DNA from: CAVPCZ01 sp963702445
GTDB taxonomy: Bacteria > Bacteroidota > Ignavibacteria > UBA10030 > UBA6906
DNA: 64,000 nucleotides
Assembly (NCBI GenBank): GCA_963702445.1
Contig: CAVPCZ010000018.1
Coordinates: 215,989-279,988 of the forward strand
Direction of reading: 5' to 3'
Shown here: positions 17,534 through 28,559 of the stretch, in pieces
How the letters are laid out: each line of letters starts with the position of its first letter
How positions within the stretch are numbered: position 1 is the first letter of the stretch
Position numbers and translations under genes: made by a program
Notes under the pieces: generated by a model
The model's database searches: none
What the model saw: only the letters and a program-made list of their open reading frames with translations
What the model was told of the DNA's origin: nothing

Positions 17534-17577
17534 CATTGGGGGTGTATTTCCCGATCATGTAAAGTTACACGTAAAGT
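17530..17577 (+). promoter_or_regulatory. lacI-type gene promoter region with TAAAGT repeat
   Basis: TTGACA (17530-17535) with an 18-base spacer to GATCAT (17554-17559) is a weak promoter candidate. TAAAGT occurs at 17560-17565 and 17572-17577, the same 12-base period seen before the GH105 gene, suggesting autoregulation. Confidence 0.55.
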
Positions 17578-17609
17578 CATTGAGCGGTAGAGTCCAGAAA
17601 GGGAGTCCT

Positions 17610-18692
17610 GTGAAAAAGGGATTTCAGGTAAGGCTTTCGGATATCGCGAGAAAGCTTCATGTGTCGACCGTGACCGTATCCAAAGCGTTGCGCGGGCATC
17701 CGGACATTTCGGTGGAGACGGTCAAGAAGGTCAAGAAGATGGCCCGCGAGATGGGCTACACGCCGAACCGGATCGCCAGCAGCCTCTCGTCACGCAGATC
17801 CAACACGATCGGGGTGATCATTCCCAAAATCGCCCATGTGTTCTTCTCTTCCATCATCGAATCGATCTATGATGCGGCCTTTGAGACGGACTACGAGATT
17901 ATCCTGACGGTGTCGCAGGAGAATGCGGATCGCGAACGACGTCACCTCCGCTCACTGCTCTCCATGCGGGTGGACGGGCTCATCGTATCGGTGACGCAGC
18001 AAACCACCGATGCTGCGCCGTTCGAGGAGGTACGGGAACTGGGCATCCCGTTGACATTCATTGACCGTGTACTGGACATAGACGGATTCACGAAAGTTGT
18101 CGTGGATGACTACGGCGGGGCGTTCACCGCCACCGAGCATGCCATCGCGATCGGTCACAAGAAGCTGGGCCACCTTGGCGGATATCAGCACACCAGCATC
18201 GGCCGTGAGCGGTTCCGCGGGTTCGCGGATGCGATGAAGAAGCACGGACTCCCCATCGAACCGCGCTGGGTGATACACACGGGCTTCGGCGAACAGGACG
18301 GGTACCAGGGTTTCAAGAAGATCTGTGAATCGGGTGAACGTCCGGAGTTTGTGTTTGCCGCGACCTTCCCGCTGGCACTCGGGTTGTACCGGGCCTCGGG
18401 GGAACTGGGGTTGAGGATCCCGGACGACATCGACATCATCGGGTTCGGGAACAGCGGGATGAACCAGGCCCTTTCGCCGCCCATGACCTACATCGAACAA
18501 CCGACAAACGATCTTGGCCGCAAAGCGCTCGACCTCACGCTGGAACACATCCGCTATGGAAGCCAGTTCGTGCCGCGTTTGATCACGCTCCCCACAAAAC
18601 TGATTCTGGCCCGGACGGCGATCAAGCATCCGCATTCGGGTGCAAGGCCTGCCCGGCATTCCCGTCAACCTCTTTCCGATACCGAGGCATGA
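17610..18692 (+). CDS. LacI-family transcriptional regulator
   Basis: 360 residues. The N-terminal HTH is textbook: RLSDIARKLHVSTVTVSKALRGHPDISVETVKKVKKMAREMGYTPN, with the hinge helix RIASSLSSRRSNTIGVIIP. The periplasmic-binding-like ligand domain follows (VFFSSIIESIYDAAFE, GLIVSVTQQ, FIDRVLD, VVVDDYGGAFTATEHAIAIGHKKLGHLGG, DIIGFGNSGMNQALSPPMTYIEQP). GTG at 17610 is preferred because AAAGGGAG lies 5-6 bases upstream; a TTG at 17580 would overlap the operator. The paired TAAAGT repeats before this gene and the GH105 gene suggest it controls both, with an unsaturated galacturonide or rhamnose-type inducer as a reasonable guess. Confidence 0.93.
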   Translation: MKKGFQVRLSDIARKLHVSTVTVSKALRGHPDISVETVKKVKKMAREMGYTPNRIASSLSSRRSNTIGVIIPKIAHVFFSSIIESIYDAAFETDYEIILTVSQENADRERRHLRSLLSMRVDGLIVSVTQQTTDAAPFEEVRELGIPLTFIDRVLDIDGFTKVVVDDYGGAFTATEHAIAIGHKKLGHLGGYQHTSIGRERFRGFADAMKKHGLPIEPRWVIHTGFGEQDGYQGFKKICESGERPEFVFAATFPLALGLYRASGELGLRIPDDIDIIGFGNSGMNQALSPPMTYIEQPTNDLGRKALDLTLEHIRYGSQFVPRLITLPTKLILARTAIKHPHSGARPARHSRQPLSDTEA

Positions 18693-18857
18693 AAACGGAA
18701 CCCCGGAAACCCGGGGAAGTGTTAATGGAGTAGGCGGCCGGAACGCTGTTGTCCCGCAGGCCCGGCGGCGATGGCGGAGGATGCGGCTCCGGGCCGGGGT
18801 GAACCTCCGGGATAGGCGATTCCCGATGTACAAGCAGATCACGAAAGCACCGTCTTC

Positions 18858-21109
18858 ATGAATCATCAAAGATTGAATTTCCGCCCGCCGGCTGCAGCAC
18901 TTGCCGTTCTCCTGATGGGCGTGAGCCTTTCACTTTCACAGCCTTCGGGTACGGAACCGGTTGCGGCATCACTGGTCCCGGAGGTTCTTTCCTTTGAACC
19001 CGGCAAACCTTTCTGGGTGGCTCTTTCTCTCACGCTGGAGCCGGGCTGGCATATCTACTGGAAGAATCCCGGAGATACGGGCCTGCCCACGGCGGTCCAA
19101 TGGCAGCTGCCCTCCGGGTGGAAAGCCGGAGAAATTCAGTGGCCGTATCCGGATGCGTTTGAGTTCGGAGGGCTTATCAATCTGGGATATGAGATTGATG
19201 CCATCCTGCTCGTACAGCTCACACCCCCTCCGGGAATCGAGGATGGAGCCGTGGCTTCGCTTCGTGCGAAGCTGGAGTGGCTGGCGTGCAAGGAGAGCTG
19301 CGTACCCGGTGAGGCGCAGCTTATGCTTGACCTTCCTTCGGCAGCCGGCGGCGTCCGGATGAACAGCGAGCATCATGCGCTGTTCGCGCATGCCCGGTCG
19401 CGTCTCCCCGTCCTCTCATCCGATTGGAAGGTGCGGGCAACACGGGAGAAAGGAACCCTGAACATCCATCTGGTCCGGCCGGGCTGGTACAGAGGGCAAC
19501 TCACGGGAGTCAGGTTCTTCCCCTATCAATCATCTTTGATTCAGTACGCTCCCGCTCAGAAGCTGGAGAAGGCGGATGACGGGTATGTGTTGTCGGCCGC
19601 CCTGGATCCCGCACATAAGGGTCCTCTCCCGGAGATCGGCGGGGTTCTCGTATCGACGGGTGGATGGACCAGAACCGGTGCTTCCAGAGCTCTGGAGATA
19701 AGAACCAGGGTGAGAAGAAGCGAATGTTATCGGAGAAGTCATCCGGACTTTCTCCTGCCGAGAACGCTTCTCCGAACGCGGGTTTGCCCGGTGACGACCC
19801 GGGAACAGAAAGTGCCGCGGCTGCGAATCCTGCGGCCTCTTCGTCCGGGACTTCCGTTCCCGCTCCGGAATCACCGTCCCTGCTTCTGGCGCTGGGGTTC
19901 GCATTCCTCGGCGGAATCATACTCAATCTGATGCCCTGTGTTCTTCCCGTCCTTTCGCTCAAGATCATGGGGTTTGTGCAGCAGGCCGGTGAGGACTCGA
20001 AGAAGAAGCTGAAACACGGGCTTCTGTTTACGCTCGGGGTTCTTGTCTCATTCTGGATTCTGTCGGGCCTCCTCCTGCTGCTGCGTGCCAGCGGAGAGCA
20101 GCTGGGCTGGGGATTCCAGCTGCAGTCGCCTGCATTTGTGATTGTGCTGTCGATGTTCCTCTATCTTTTCGGCCTGAGCATGTTCGGGGTGTTCGAAATC
20201 GGCGTTTCACTCGCCGGGGTCGGACAGAGTGCATCGCGCAGCGCAAGCTACTGGGGGTCGTTCACCAGCGGCGTCCTCGCGACGGTTGTCGCCACTCCCT
20301 GCACCGCTCCGTTCATGGGTTCGGCCCTGGGCTTCGCGCTCAGTCAGCCGGCGTTTGTCTCATTCCTCATATTCACATTCCTCGGTCTGGGGATGGCCGC
20401 ACCCTACATCATACTGACCAGTTCACCCCGGCTGCTCCGGTTTGTCCCGAGACCCGGCGCCTGGATGGAGTCGCTGAAGCAGTTTCTCGGTTTCCTGTTG
20501 ATGGCCACCGTCCTCTGGCTCGTGTGGGTGCTGGGCCTGCAGACGGGGACGGAAGGTATGGCGACACTGCTTCTGGCGCTGCTTGTGGCGAGTGTGGGCG
20601 GGTGGATCTACGGACGGTGGGGGAATATTGCCAAAGAGCAGCCCGTCCGGACGATCGCCCATGTGCTTGCCGCTCTCGTCGTGGCCGGGGGAGTGTTCTT
20701 TGCGCTGCACAATATCGAAACGAAGGTTGCCACTGTGGAGGGGATCCGTCAGCAGGGGACGATCCGGTGGGAGCCGTTTTCGGCGGAGGCGGTCAGGCAG
20801 TCGCGCGAAGAGGGCAAACCGGTGTTCATTGATTTTACGGCGGCCTGGTGTTTGAGCTGCCAGGTAAACGAAAAGGTGGCGTTCAGTTCGGCGGAGGTCC
20901 AGCGGGCGTTTGCGGGCAAGGGAATAGCAGCGTTCAAGGCCGACTGGACAAACCGCGACACGCTCATCACGCAGGCGCTTGCGCAGTTCGGCCGGAACAG
21001 TGTTCCCCTCTATGTTCTCTATCCTTCAGGCATGAAGGGAGATCCCATCCTCCTGCCGGAGATCCTCACACCGGGGATAGTCCTCGAGGCGCTGGAAAGC
21101 GTTCGCTGA
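18858..21109 (+). CDS. dsbD: thiol:disulfide interchange protein DsbD family (one frameshift)
   Basis: Moves reducing power from cytoplasmic thioredoxin across the inner membrane to periplasmic thiols. A signal peptide is followed by a DsbD-like beta domain (GWHIYWKNPGDTGLPTAV, LEWLACKESCVPGEAQL with its cysteine pair). The membrane region starts at LLALGFAFLGGIILNLMPCVLPVLSLK and includes VVATPCTAPFMG, the two conserved intramembrane cysteines. A C-terminal thioredoxin domain carries WCLSC (20846-20860). The frame changes between about 19705 and 19740: the N-terminal domain reads in frame 3 to RALEIRTRVRRSEC, then frame 2 continues. About 750 residues in total, normal for DsbD/ScsB. It is convergent with the next gene, 16 bases apart. 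Confidence 0.9.
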
Positions 21110-21125
21110 GAGCCGGGGGACCAGG

Positions 21126-23241
21126 TTATTCCCGCATCCCCAGCAGGTCCAGCATAAACGCGTATTTCAGCGCAGTCAGTTTCTGCCGTTCGAATCTTCC
21201 CGACTCACCCGAGTGACCCGCCCCCATGTTGCATTTGAAGAGAACCGGCTCGGTCCCGGTGTTGTTCTCGCGCACTTTGGCAACCCATTTGGCCGGGGAG
21301 AAGTAAGGGACCTGCGTATCATTCAGACCTCCCGTGGCGAATATCGCGGGGTAGCGCGCCTTTCTTCACGTTGTCATAGGGTGACCAGCTCAGCATGTAC
21401 TCGTACTGTTCCCTGTCGTGCGGGTCGCCCCATTCATCGAACTCCAGCGTGGTGAGCGGCAGGTCCGTGTTGAAGCTGTCGGTGATGACGTCCATCCAGG
21501 GCACCTCGGCCAGCACGCCGCGGAAAAGGTCGGGGCGCATGTTGGTCACGGCGCCCATGAGCATACCGCCGGCGCTCCCGCCGTTGATGAAGAGTTTCTC
21601 CGGCGCGGTATAGTGTTCCCGGACAAGATACTCCGCGCACGCAACAAAATCGGTGAACGTGTTCTTCTTCTTCAGCAGCTTCCCATCCTCGTACCAGTGA
21701 CGTCCCATCTCCTGTCCGCCCCGGATGTGTCCGATGGCAAACACGAACCCGCGGTCCAGCAGGCTGATGACCGCGCTGTTGAACGAAGGGCTTGTACTCG
21801 CCCCGTACGATCCGTAGGCATAGAGCAGCGCGGGGTTTGAGCCGTCCTTTTTCAGAAGGGATTTCTTGTAGACAATGCTGACGGGAACCTTCACGCTATC
21901 GGGGGCCGTTGCCCACAGACGTTTCGTTTCGTACAGCGCGGGGTCGTATCCCCCTCCGATCTTCTCCTGCTTCAGCAGAGTCTTCTTTCGCGATACCAGA
22001 CCGTACCTGAAGTCGGAGCGTGGTGTGGTGAGCGAGCTGTAGGAGAAGCGGATGCTGTCGAGATCATACGCATCGGTGGCCGTGTACATATCGGCCACAT
22101 AGGCCTCTTCGCCGAAATCGACATAGTGCTGCTCGCGTGTGGAACGATTGATGACCAGAATCTGAGGAAGGCCCTGGATGTATTGTTGGGCGACGATGTA
22201 TCGCGTGAACACCGCAGCGTTTTCCAGCAACGCATCCGCGCGGTGCGGGATCAGGTCCACCCAGTTTTTCATGCCGGGGGCAGCGATCGGGGCGCGGACA
22301 AGCTTGAAGTTCTTTGCGTTGCTGTTCGTCTGGATGAAAAACGACTTGCCCTCGTAGTCCTCGAGTGTGTACAGGAGGTCTTTCCGCCGGGGCTGAACGA
22401 TGACGGGGGTGCTTTCAGGGCGGAGGGCATCGATGTATCTGCATTCGGTGGTGAGTGTGCTCCCGGAGGTGATGAAGATATACCTGTTGTCCCGCGTGGT
22501 GGAGAGTCCGACCTCGAAGGTGCTGTCCTTTCGGTGAACACGTCCCGGTCGGTGGCGGGGTCGCTCCCCAGCGTATGGCGTTTGACCTTGTACGCGCGGA
22601 CGGTGTGGTCGTTCACAACATAATAGAGTGTTTTGCCATCCAATGCCCAGGCATAGTTGCCGCTGGTGTTGGTGATGATCTCCGGGGAGATCCGGGAAGA
22701 CTGCAGATCTTTAAAATAGAGCACGCAGCGTCTGTCGCCGGTGGTGTCGATGCCGTACGCGAGCCATCGGTTGTCCCGGCTGACGTCATATCCGTCGCAG
22801 CACATAGATCTGATGTCCGCGGGCCAACGCCGGGAGGTCGAGAAAAATCTCCTCACGCGCTTCGGTTGATCCCTGCTTTCTGCAGTAGAAGGGGTACTGC
22901 TGCTCTTCGTCATAGCGCGTGTAGTACCAGTATCCGTTTTGTCTTTTGCGGCAGCGAGATGTATTTCGCTCGATACGTGCAACAAGCTCGTCGTAGATCT
23001 TCTTCTGGAGACCTTCCGTGTGTTGCATCATGGCTTCCACATAGGCGTTCTCCTTCTGAAGGTGGGCGATCACGGCGCTGTCCTTCGGATTGTTCAGCCA
23101 GGAGTAGTCGTCCACCCGTGTGTGCCCCTGTTCATGAAATTCTTTCGTGATCTTCTTTGTCCGGACCTGTTCCGGTTTTGGGGAGCAGGAGAAAAGGAGG
23201 AAGCACAGGGATAACGCAAGGAGGAGCGGGATCTGTCGCAT
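21126..23241 (-). CDS. S9 oligopeptidase-B-like lipoprotein (several frameshifts)
   Basis: A serine peptidase cleaving short peptides. MRQIPLLLALSLCFLLFSC is a lipoprotein signal. The propeller region reads DDYSWLNNPKDSAVIAHLQKEN, DVSRDNRWLAYGIDTTGDRR and WALDGKTLYYVVND. The catalytic domain has YGASTSPSFNSAVISLLDRG, HIRGGQEMGRHWYEDG, nucleophile GGSAGGMLMGAVTNMRPDLF, acid in GGLNDTQVPYFSPAKWV and histidine in GAGHSGESGRFE. The last two motifs are read in a different frame up to the stop at 21126. Breaks lie near 22800, 22530, 22270 and 21350. All catalytic residues survive, so the gene may be intact in the organism. The GGSAGG context is closer to PtrB/OpdB than to prolyl oligopeptidase. Confidence 0.87.
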
Positions 23242-23301
23242 GAGAGAATCCTCGAAAGTGAATGCAGTCAACGTACGGAAAGAGGGGGGGAAAGACAATT
23301 T

Positions 23302-24154
23302 CTATTTCCTCAGCTTGATGGTTTTCTCCAGGGTTTTGAGCGATCGGGGGCGGGTTTGGGCGGCGATGGCGGATGTCAGGCCATAGACCAGCAGCAGCGG
23401 GGCGGAAAGGGAATTGGTCGGCAGGCGGCTCTCCGTTTTTGCGATAAGCAGCACGTCACAGTGTTCAACAATCGGGGCGAGCTGCCGGTTGGTAAACCCG
23501 ACAACGGCCACTCCCTGTGCTTTCGCCATTGCCGCCGCTTCGATCGTTTGCTCGGAGTACGGGGGAAAGGAAAACGCAACAAGCACATCGCCCTTGCCGA
23601 GAGCGACGAGGTGTTCGGTGAGACGCAATCCGGTATGAGGGATGACATCCGCTTTCAAGCCTATGCGGCGGAGAATGAAGGAAACCATGCCGGCCAGGTG
23701 GGCGGAAATGCCGATGCCGATCGTGTAGATATGCTGTGCGCCGATCAGGAGGCGCACGGCCTCCGCAAAGGCCTTTCTTGTTCAGCAGGGTGAGTGTGCT
23801 GTCGATATTGCGGACCTCCTGCTCGGCGATGTGGCGGAACTCGGCAAGTCCGGGCTCCAGGCCGCGGTCAAGGGATGAGCGGAACTGTACAAGCGGGGAG
23901 GTCATGTTGCGGATATCCTCCCGGAGCTCGGTTTTCATCGCTGCAAAACTGGCATAGCCGAGCTTTCGCACAACGCGGATGATGGATGCGGGTCCGGTAT
24001 GCAGCCGGGAGGCGAGTTCGTGCACGGAAATCAACGCGATTTCCTGCGTTTGCTCAAGGAGATAGGAGGCGATCCGGCGTTCGGTCGGGGTGAGTGTGCC
24101 GAGTTGTGCCTGAATGGCGGCGTGGATTTTGTGGAACTGTGCCTTCTGGTTCAT
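23302..24154 (-). CDS. RpiR/MurR-family regulator with SIS domain (one frameshift)
   Basis: A sugar-phosphate-responsive regulator. The N-terminal HTH_6 domain is clear: LTPTERRIASYLLEQTQEIALISVHELASRLHTGPASIIRVVRKLGYASFAAMKTEL. The SIS sugar-phosphate isomerase-like domain follows (HIYTIGIGISAHLAGMVSFILRRIG, GKGDVLVAFSFPPYSEQTIEAAAMAK, VVGFTNRQLAPIVEHCDVLLIAK). The two halves are in different frames, joined near 23765 (after LTLLNKKGL). 283 residues after correction, as usual for the family. It is transcribed away from the lamin-tail protein gene, whose promoter carries two palindromes that are the obvious candidate operators. Confidence 0.9.
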
Positions 24155-24226
24155 CGGCGGGCCTTCTCTGTTCTCCGTGGGACCGCTCCCGGCGGCCTTT
24201 GCGTCTCCGGCTGCCGGGGCTCAGGA

Positions 24227-24312
24227 CAATTGCGCCAGGCGCAATTGCAGCCGGGGGGGACTTGACACTCAGTATTTTCTATTGTATACTTCGGATGGAA
24301 CATATGTTCCAT
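24227..24312 (+). promoter_or_regulatory. promoter with two flanking palindromes
   Basis: TTGACA (24262-24267), 17 bases, TATACT (24285-24290) is a near-consensus promoter. Upstream, 24227-24247 is a perfect inverted repeat (CAATTGCGCC, central A, GGCGCAATTG). At the start site, 24295-24312 is a perfect 18-bp palindrome (ATGGAACATATGTTCCAT). The RpiR-family gene is divergent, so these are likely regulator sites. Confidence 0.85.
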
Positions 24313-24482
24313 GATCCATCCTATTGTAAGAAATGTTCCGCTCGCACGCAAGTGGTTCTCCTCTTTCACAGGTGTGTGTTCTTTCGCAACAGCGCCGGCG
24401 ATCATCTCCGGAGCCGGCCGCTCCAATGTCCACGTCTACGGAACGTACTGTTCTGCCACCAACCTATCCACAAGGAGGTTCT

Positions 24483-25504
24483 ATGAACCAGAGAATACTC
24501 TCGATGCTGCTGCTGCTGCTGGTCGTTTGTATCGCGCTCGGTCCGGCCCAGACCGGGCTGAAAATCACGGAGATCCAGTATGATGTTCCTCCAGTCCCAA
24601 CGGCGATCCCAACGGTGACGGCACGCGGCAGCCGGCCGGCGACGAGTTTGTGGAACTGTATAACAGCTCGAACGCAGACATTGATCTGAGCGCGTATCAG
24701 ATCATCGAGCGCGAAAAGCAGGTGGTGTTTACATTTCCGGTCGGCGCGATCCTTCCCGCAAAGAAATTTGCTGGTGGTCTTCGGGAACGCCGTCACCGTG
24801 AACTGGGGCGCGAATTTCCCGGCCGGGACACTGAAGTTCTCACACTATACCGGAGCCACGAATCAGGGATTCGGACCCGTGACAACATCCGACGGCACGA
24901 CCAAAACCAATCTGGCCTCGAACGGGGACCGGATCATGATTGTCAATCCCCTGCTTGCCGATACCGTCGCAGAAGTGCGTGCGGGTATGACAACCAGGTT
25001 CCGCCGAGTCGTCGTGAAACCGCTCTCATCAAAAGGCATCTATCTCGCCGGCGCCAACACGGTGCAAGGGGGATACCATCCAGGGGTCAGATCAACCAGT
25101 CGCTGCATGTTCAAATTCGCGACAGGAAAATGGGGAGAACACAAGGACGTTGCCGGCGATACCACAAAAATCAACTCCCCGGGAGCATTCGCGGAAACAG
25201 CAACGTCAGTTGAAGAGCGTACCGGTGACGGCAGACCGCGAGGCTTTCCAGCTCCATCAGAACTATCCCAACCCGTTCAATCCTTCAACCGTTGTTTCGT
25301 TCAGTATTGCACGCGAAGAGCAGGTGCGCCTGAATGTCTACAACCTCCTGGGCGAAAAGGTGGCATCGCTTCTGGACAAGCGCCTGGGTGCCGGGCTGTA
25401 TATGGTGAACTTCGACGCCTCCGAGGTTGCCCGCCGGCGTCTACATGTATTCCCTGGAAGCGGGAAGTTTCAACGAATCGAAGAAGATGACGCTCGTGAA
25501 GTAG
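24483..25504 (+). CDS. secreted lamin-tail-domain protein with sorting C-terminus (frameshifted)
   Basis: An exported protein. The signal is MNQRILSMLLLLLVVCIALG, and AAGGAGG lies just upstream of the ATG. After a frame change near 24600 it reads DEFVELYNSSNADIDLSAYQI and LPAKKFAVVFG, a lamin-tail (LTD) domain as found in many secreted FCB proteins. The C-terminus has LHQNYPNPFNPSTVVSFSI, then LNVYNLLGEKVASLLD and, after a break near 25435, VYMYSLEAGSFNESKKMTLVK and stop 25502-25504. This is the type-IX-like or surface-sorting domain. At least three breaks (near 24600, 24770, 25435; another near 25100 is likely). It lies downstream of the palindromic promoter, so it is probably RpiR-controlled. 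Confidence 0.75.
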
Positions 25505-25724
25505 ACGGCATCACCGCATTTGTCAAGTGACGGTGTGATCCGCATGTGAAGCGCCCAGTATGACTGCAATGCAGAAGGATACGGTACGATGGCGCTTGGG
25601 AAGCAGACGCAGGGACGGTTATTGCGGAAAGAGACGATATGATGCGCCTGTGTAGCAGATGGTATGATCGCACATTGCGAAGCAGACGGTTCAATGGCAC
25701 TTGTTGCACGGACAGGGCCCTGAG
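25505..25724 (+). other. intergenic region with degenerate GCAGANGG motifs
   Basis: 220 bases without a gene. Loose repeats of the form GAAGCAGACG / GTAGCAGATGG / GCAGAAGGATACGG recur at roughly 30-40 base intervals. I cannot assign a function and see no clear terminator. Confidence 0.35.
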
Positions 25725-28551
25725 ATGACCTCAATCATTGCGTTGACTACCCCGGAGGGAAGCACCTTGATCGGTGCTTCAGTGCGGTGCGGTTCTTCCA
25801 TCCCCAAAAGTTCTTCCCGCCCCGGCCGGGCGAAGCGGCGGATTGAATCGGGCTCTCTCCGGAGAGCCCGCGCGGTCGCCGCTGTTCTCTTCCTGCCCGC
25901 ACTCCTTCTCCTCTCCTCGCTTCTCTATGCCGGAACAACAGGGAAAATCACCGGCAGGATCACCCAGAAGGGAAAAGGGGATCCGCTGCCCTCCGCGATC
26001 GTGCGGATCGTGGGAGAGAAGAGCGGGGCGGCAACGGACATGGAAGGGCGGTTCATCATCCTCAATGTCAAGCCGGGGACCTATACACTCCGTGCGACCA
26101 TGGTCGGTTATTCCGAGGGCGGTATTCAGGGAGTCGTTGTGCGGGCTGACCTGACGACCACGATAGATTTTGAGTTGACGGAGGGGGCGATCCAGCTGGA
26201 CGAGGTTGTCGCCCAGGCGGAACGGAAGATGATCAACAAGGATGAAACATCCCGCACGGCGATTGTCAACGCGCAGACCTTCTCCGATCTGCCGGTGGTT
26301 TCCGCGCAGGACATGGTGGGTCTCCAGGCCGGCTTCGTCACGGGGTCGGATGGCGAACTCCACGCGCGCGGCGGGCGGGGCGGCGAAGTGGCCTACCTCG
26401 TCGACGGCGTCCCGGTGCGCGATCCTCTGTCGGGCGGGTATGCGGGCCAGGTGGACAAGTATGCGATTGAAGAACTCCAGGTGCTGACGGGAGGGTTCAA
26501 CGCTGAATACGGGCAGGCGCTCTCCGGTGTTGTGAATATCGTCACCAAGGAGGGGGGCAACAAGCTTGCCGGCAGACTTGAATACACCTCCTCCCAACTC
26601 AATTCCTTCCCCTACCATAAAGCTGACGCGCTTGCGTACGATGAATGGGGGAAAGACGCGGCGGGGAACTTCGTCACCAGAGTTGAGGGCAAAGGGGAGA
26701 CGCTGATCAATGATCTCCCTTCAGCCTATCAGAAGCAGACACTGGAGAGCACTCCCGAACTCTGGCCGGAGATCAACGTGCTCGGACAATTCTCCGCCGT
26801 GTTGAACGGACCGGTCCCCCTGGTTCCCGATCTGAAATTCTTTGTCGCGGGAAGGTACGCGAACGCCCTGGACTATACGCCGTGGGGCTACAACAAGGAA
26901 CGCGAATTCAACGGAAAGCTGACCTACAGTTTCGGCCCCACAAAGCTGAATCTGGGTATGCAGAGATTCTACAGGATGTACAAACCGTATTTGCACGTGT
27001 GGAAGTACATGCCTGAAGGGTACGAGGTGCGGAAGGACTACGCCTGGCGGGACAATCTGAAAGTCAACCATGTCTTCAATCCCACCTCATTCATAGAAGC
27101 CTCCCTCTCGTACAACAGGCGCTATTTCAACAGGTACACACCCGGGAAGGAGGCGGTGTTTTCCGAGACGGGTGAGCTCCTCTATTCCAACTATCTTCGG
27201 AAAAACAACAATACCCCCCCGTTCTGGACCAACGCCGACAACGGGGTCTTCATTCAGAACGACGTCCGGACGATCATCCTCAAGGCCGATTACAGTGATC
27301 AGCTCGGGCGGCACAATCTCATCAAGGCCGGGGCTCAGCTCCAGAATCACGTGATCGACCGCGTGGCGTTCCAGGAGCCCTATCCCAGCGGATTCCATGC
27401 CTATGAGAACTACGAGCGGAAACCCTTCGAGTACACACTCTACGCGCAGGACAAACTGGAATTCGACGCGTTCATCATCAATGCGGGTTTGCGGTTTGAC
27501 TACGTGGATGTGAATGACACGCAGTGGGAATCCGTCCGCGTCCCCGCGGGGTACGTGGACGATGACAAGAACTGGGTCCCCGAGGGTGAAGTGGACACGC
27601 CGCCGAAATACCAGTGGAGCCCCAGGCTGGGCATCGCATTCCCGATCAGCGATAAGACGGTGTTCTACAGCTCCTACGGTCACTTCTTCCAGATTCCCGA
27701 CTTCGTGGATATGTACACGCTGCGGGATCCGACGATGGACGCGGGAATCGTGGGGAACCCCGGCATTCTCCCCCAGAAGACCGTGGCGTTCGAATTCGGC
27801 GTGAAACAGGAAATCGCCTCAGACTACTCGGTGGACATCGGGGCATACTTCAAAGATGTCACCAATCTTGTCGGGAGCACGTACCTGACCGTCTTCCCCT
27901 ACGAGTACACGGTGTTCGACAACTCCAACTACGGGGGAATCCAGGGGTTCGAAATCAACCTGACCAAGCGGCTCAGCGACTTCTGGTTTGCGAACCTGAA
28001 CTACACCTACTCCGTCGCGAAAGGGAATGAATCCGATCCGCGGGAGGGGTACAACGATTACCGCAGAGCCTCCGCCCTCCTCCGGCCCAAACGTGTCTTC
28101 CTGCTGGACTTCGACCGGGAACATGTCTTCTACGGGACATTCGGGGTCGAATTCCCCCGTGCGTTCGGCCCTTCCCTTGCCGATGTGTATCCGTTCGAAA
28201 ATACCAGCCTCAACATCGTCGTGCGTGCCTCCACCGGGCTCCCCTACACACCGCAGCTTCCGGAGGAGAGCAACGATCTCCTCGTGGAGAAGAATTCAGG
28301 ACGGATGCCGGGTGTTCAACGGGTGGACGTCCGGCTCGCGCGCACCATTCGACATCGGCGAGGCGAGGCTGGTGCTCTTCTGCACCGTCAACAACCTCTT
28401 CGACCAGATCAACGCCACGAGCGTCTGGGCGACCTCGGGCCTTCCGCTGGATGCGGGTCCGTCGTACAGCCGGACCTATGACCGGATGCGCGATCCGGGA
28501 AATGTCGACGTGCGCAGAGCGATCCAGCTCGGCGTCCGGTTGGATTTCTAA
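25725..28551 (+). CDS. TonB-dependent receptor with carboxypeptidase regulatory-like domain (frameshift near C-terminus)
   Basis: An outer-membrane active-transport receptor. A long N-terminal stretch precedes the signal-type segment AVAAVLFLPALLLLSSLLYAG (about residues 49-70), so the true start may lie downstream. Then a CarboxypepD_reg-like domain (KITGRITQKGKGDPLPSAIVRI, DMEGRFIILNVKPGTYTLRATMVGY), the plug (SAQDMVGLQAGFV, HARGGRGGEVAYLVDGVPVRDP, GFNAEYGQALSGVVNIVTKEGG) and a long beta-barrel. Near 28340 the frame changes; the end reads PFDIGEARLVLFCTVNNLFDQIN and finishes with the barrel signature VRLDF at 28551. It sits before a large secreted protein and a PorV-like barrel. Confidence 0.92.
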
Positions 28552-28559
28552 CACACGAA

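Noticed and set aside
18693..18857. Terminator hairpin CCCCGG-AAAC-CCGGGG after the LacI gene
   Set aside because: The stem is only six bases and has no U-tract. It could be chance in GC-rich DNA.
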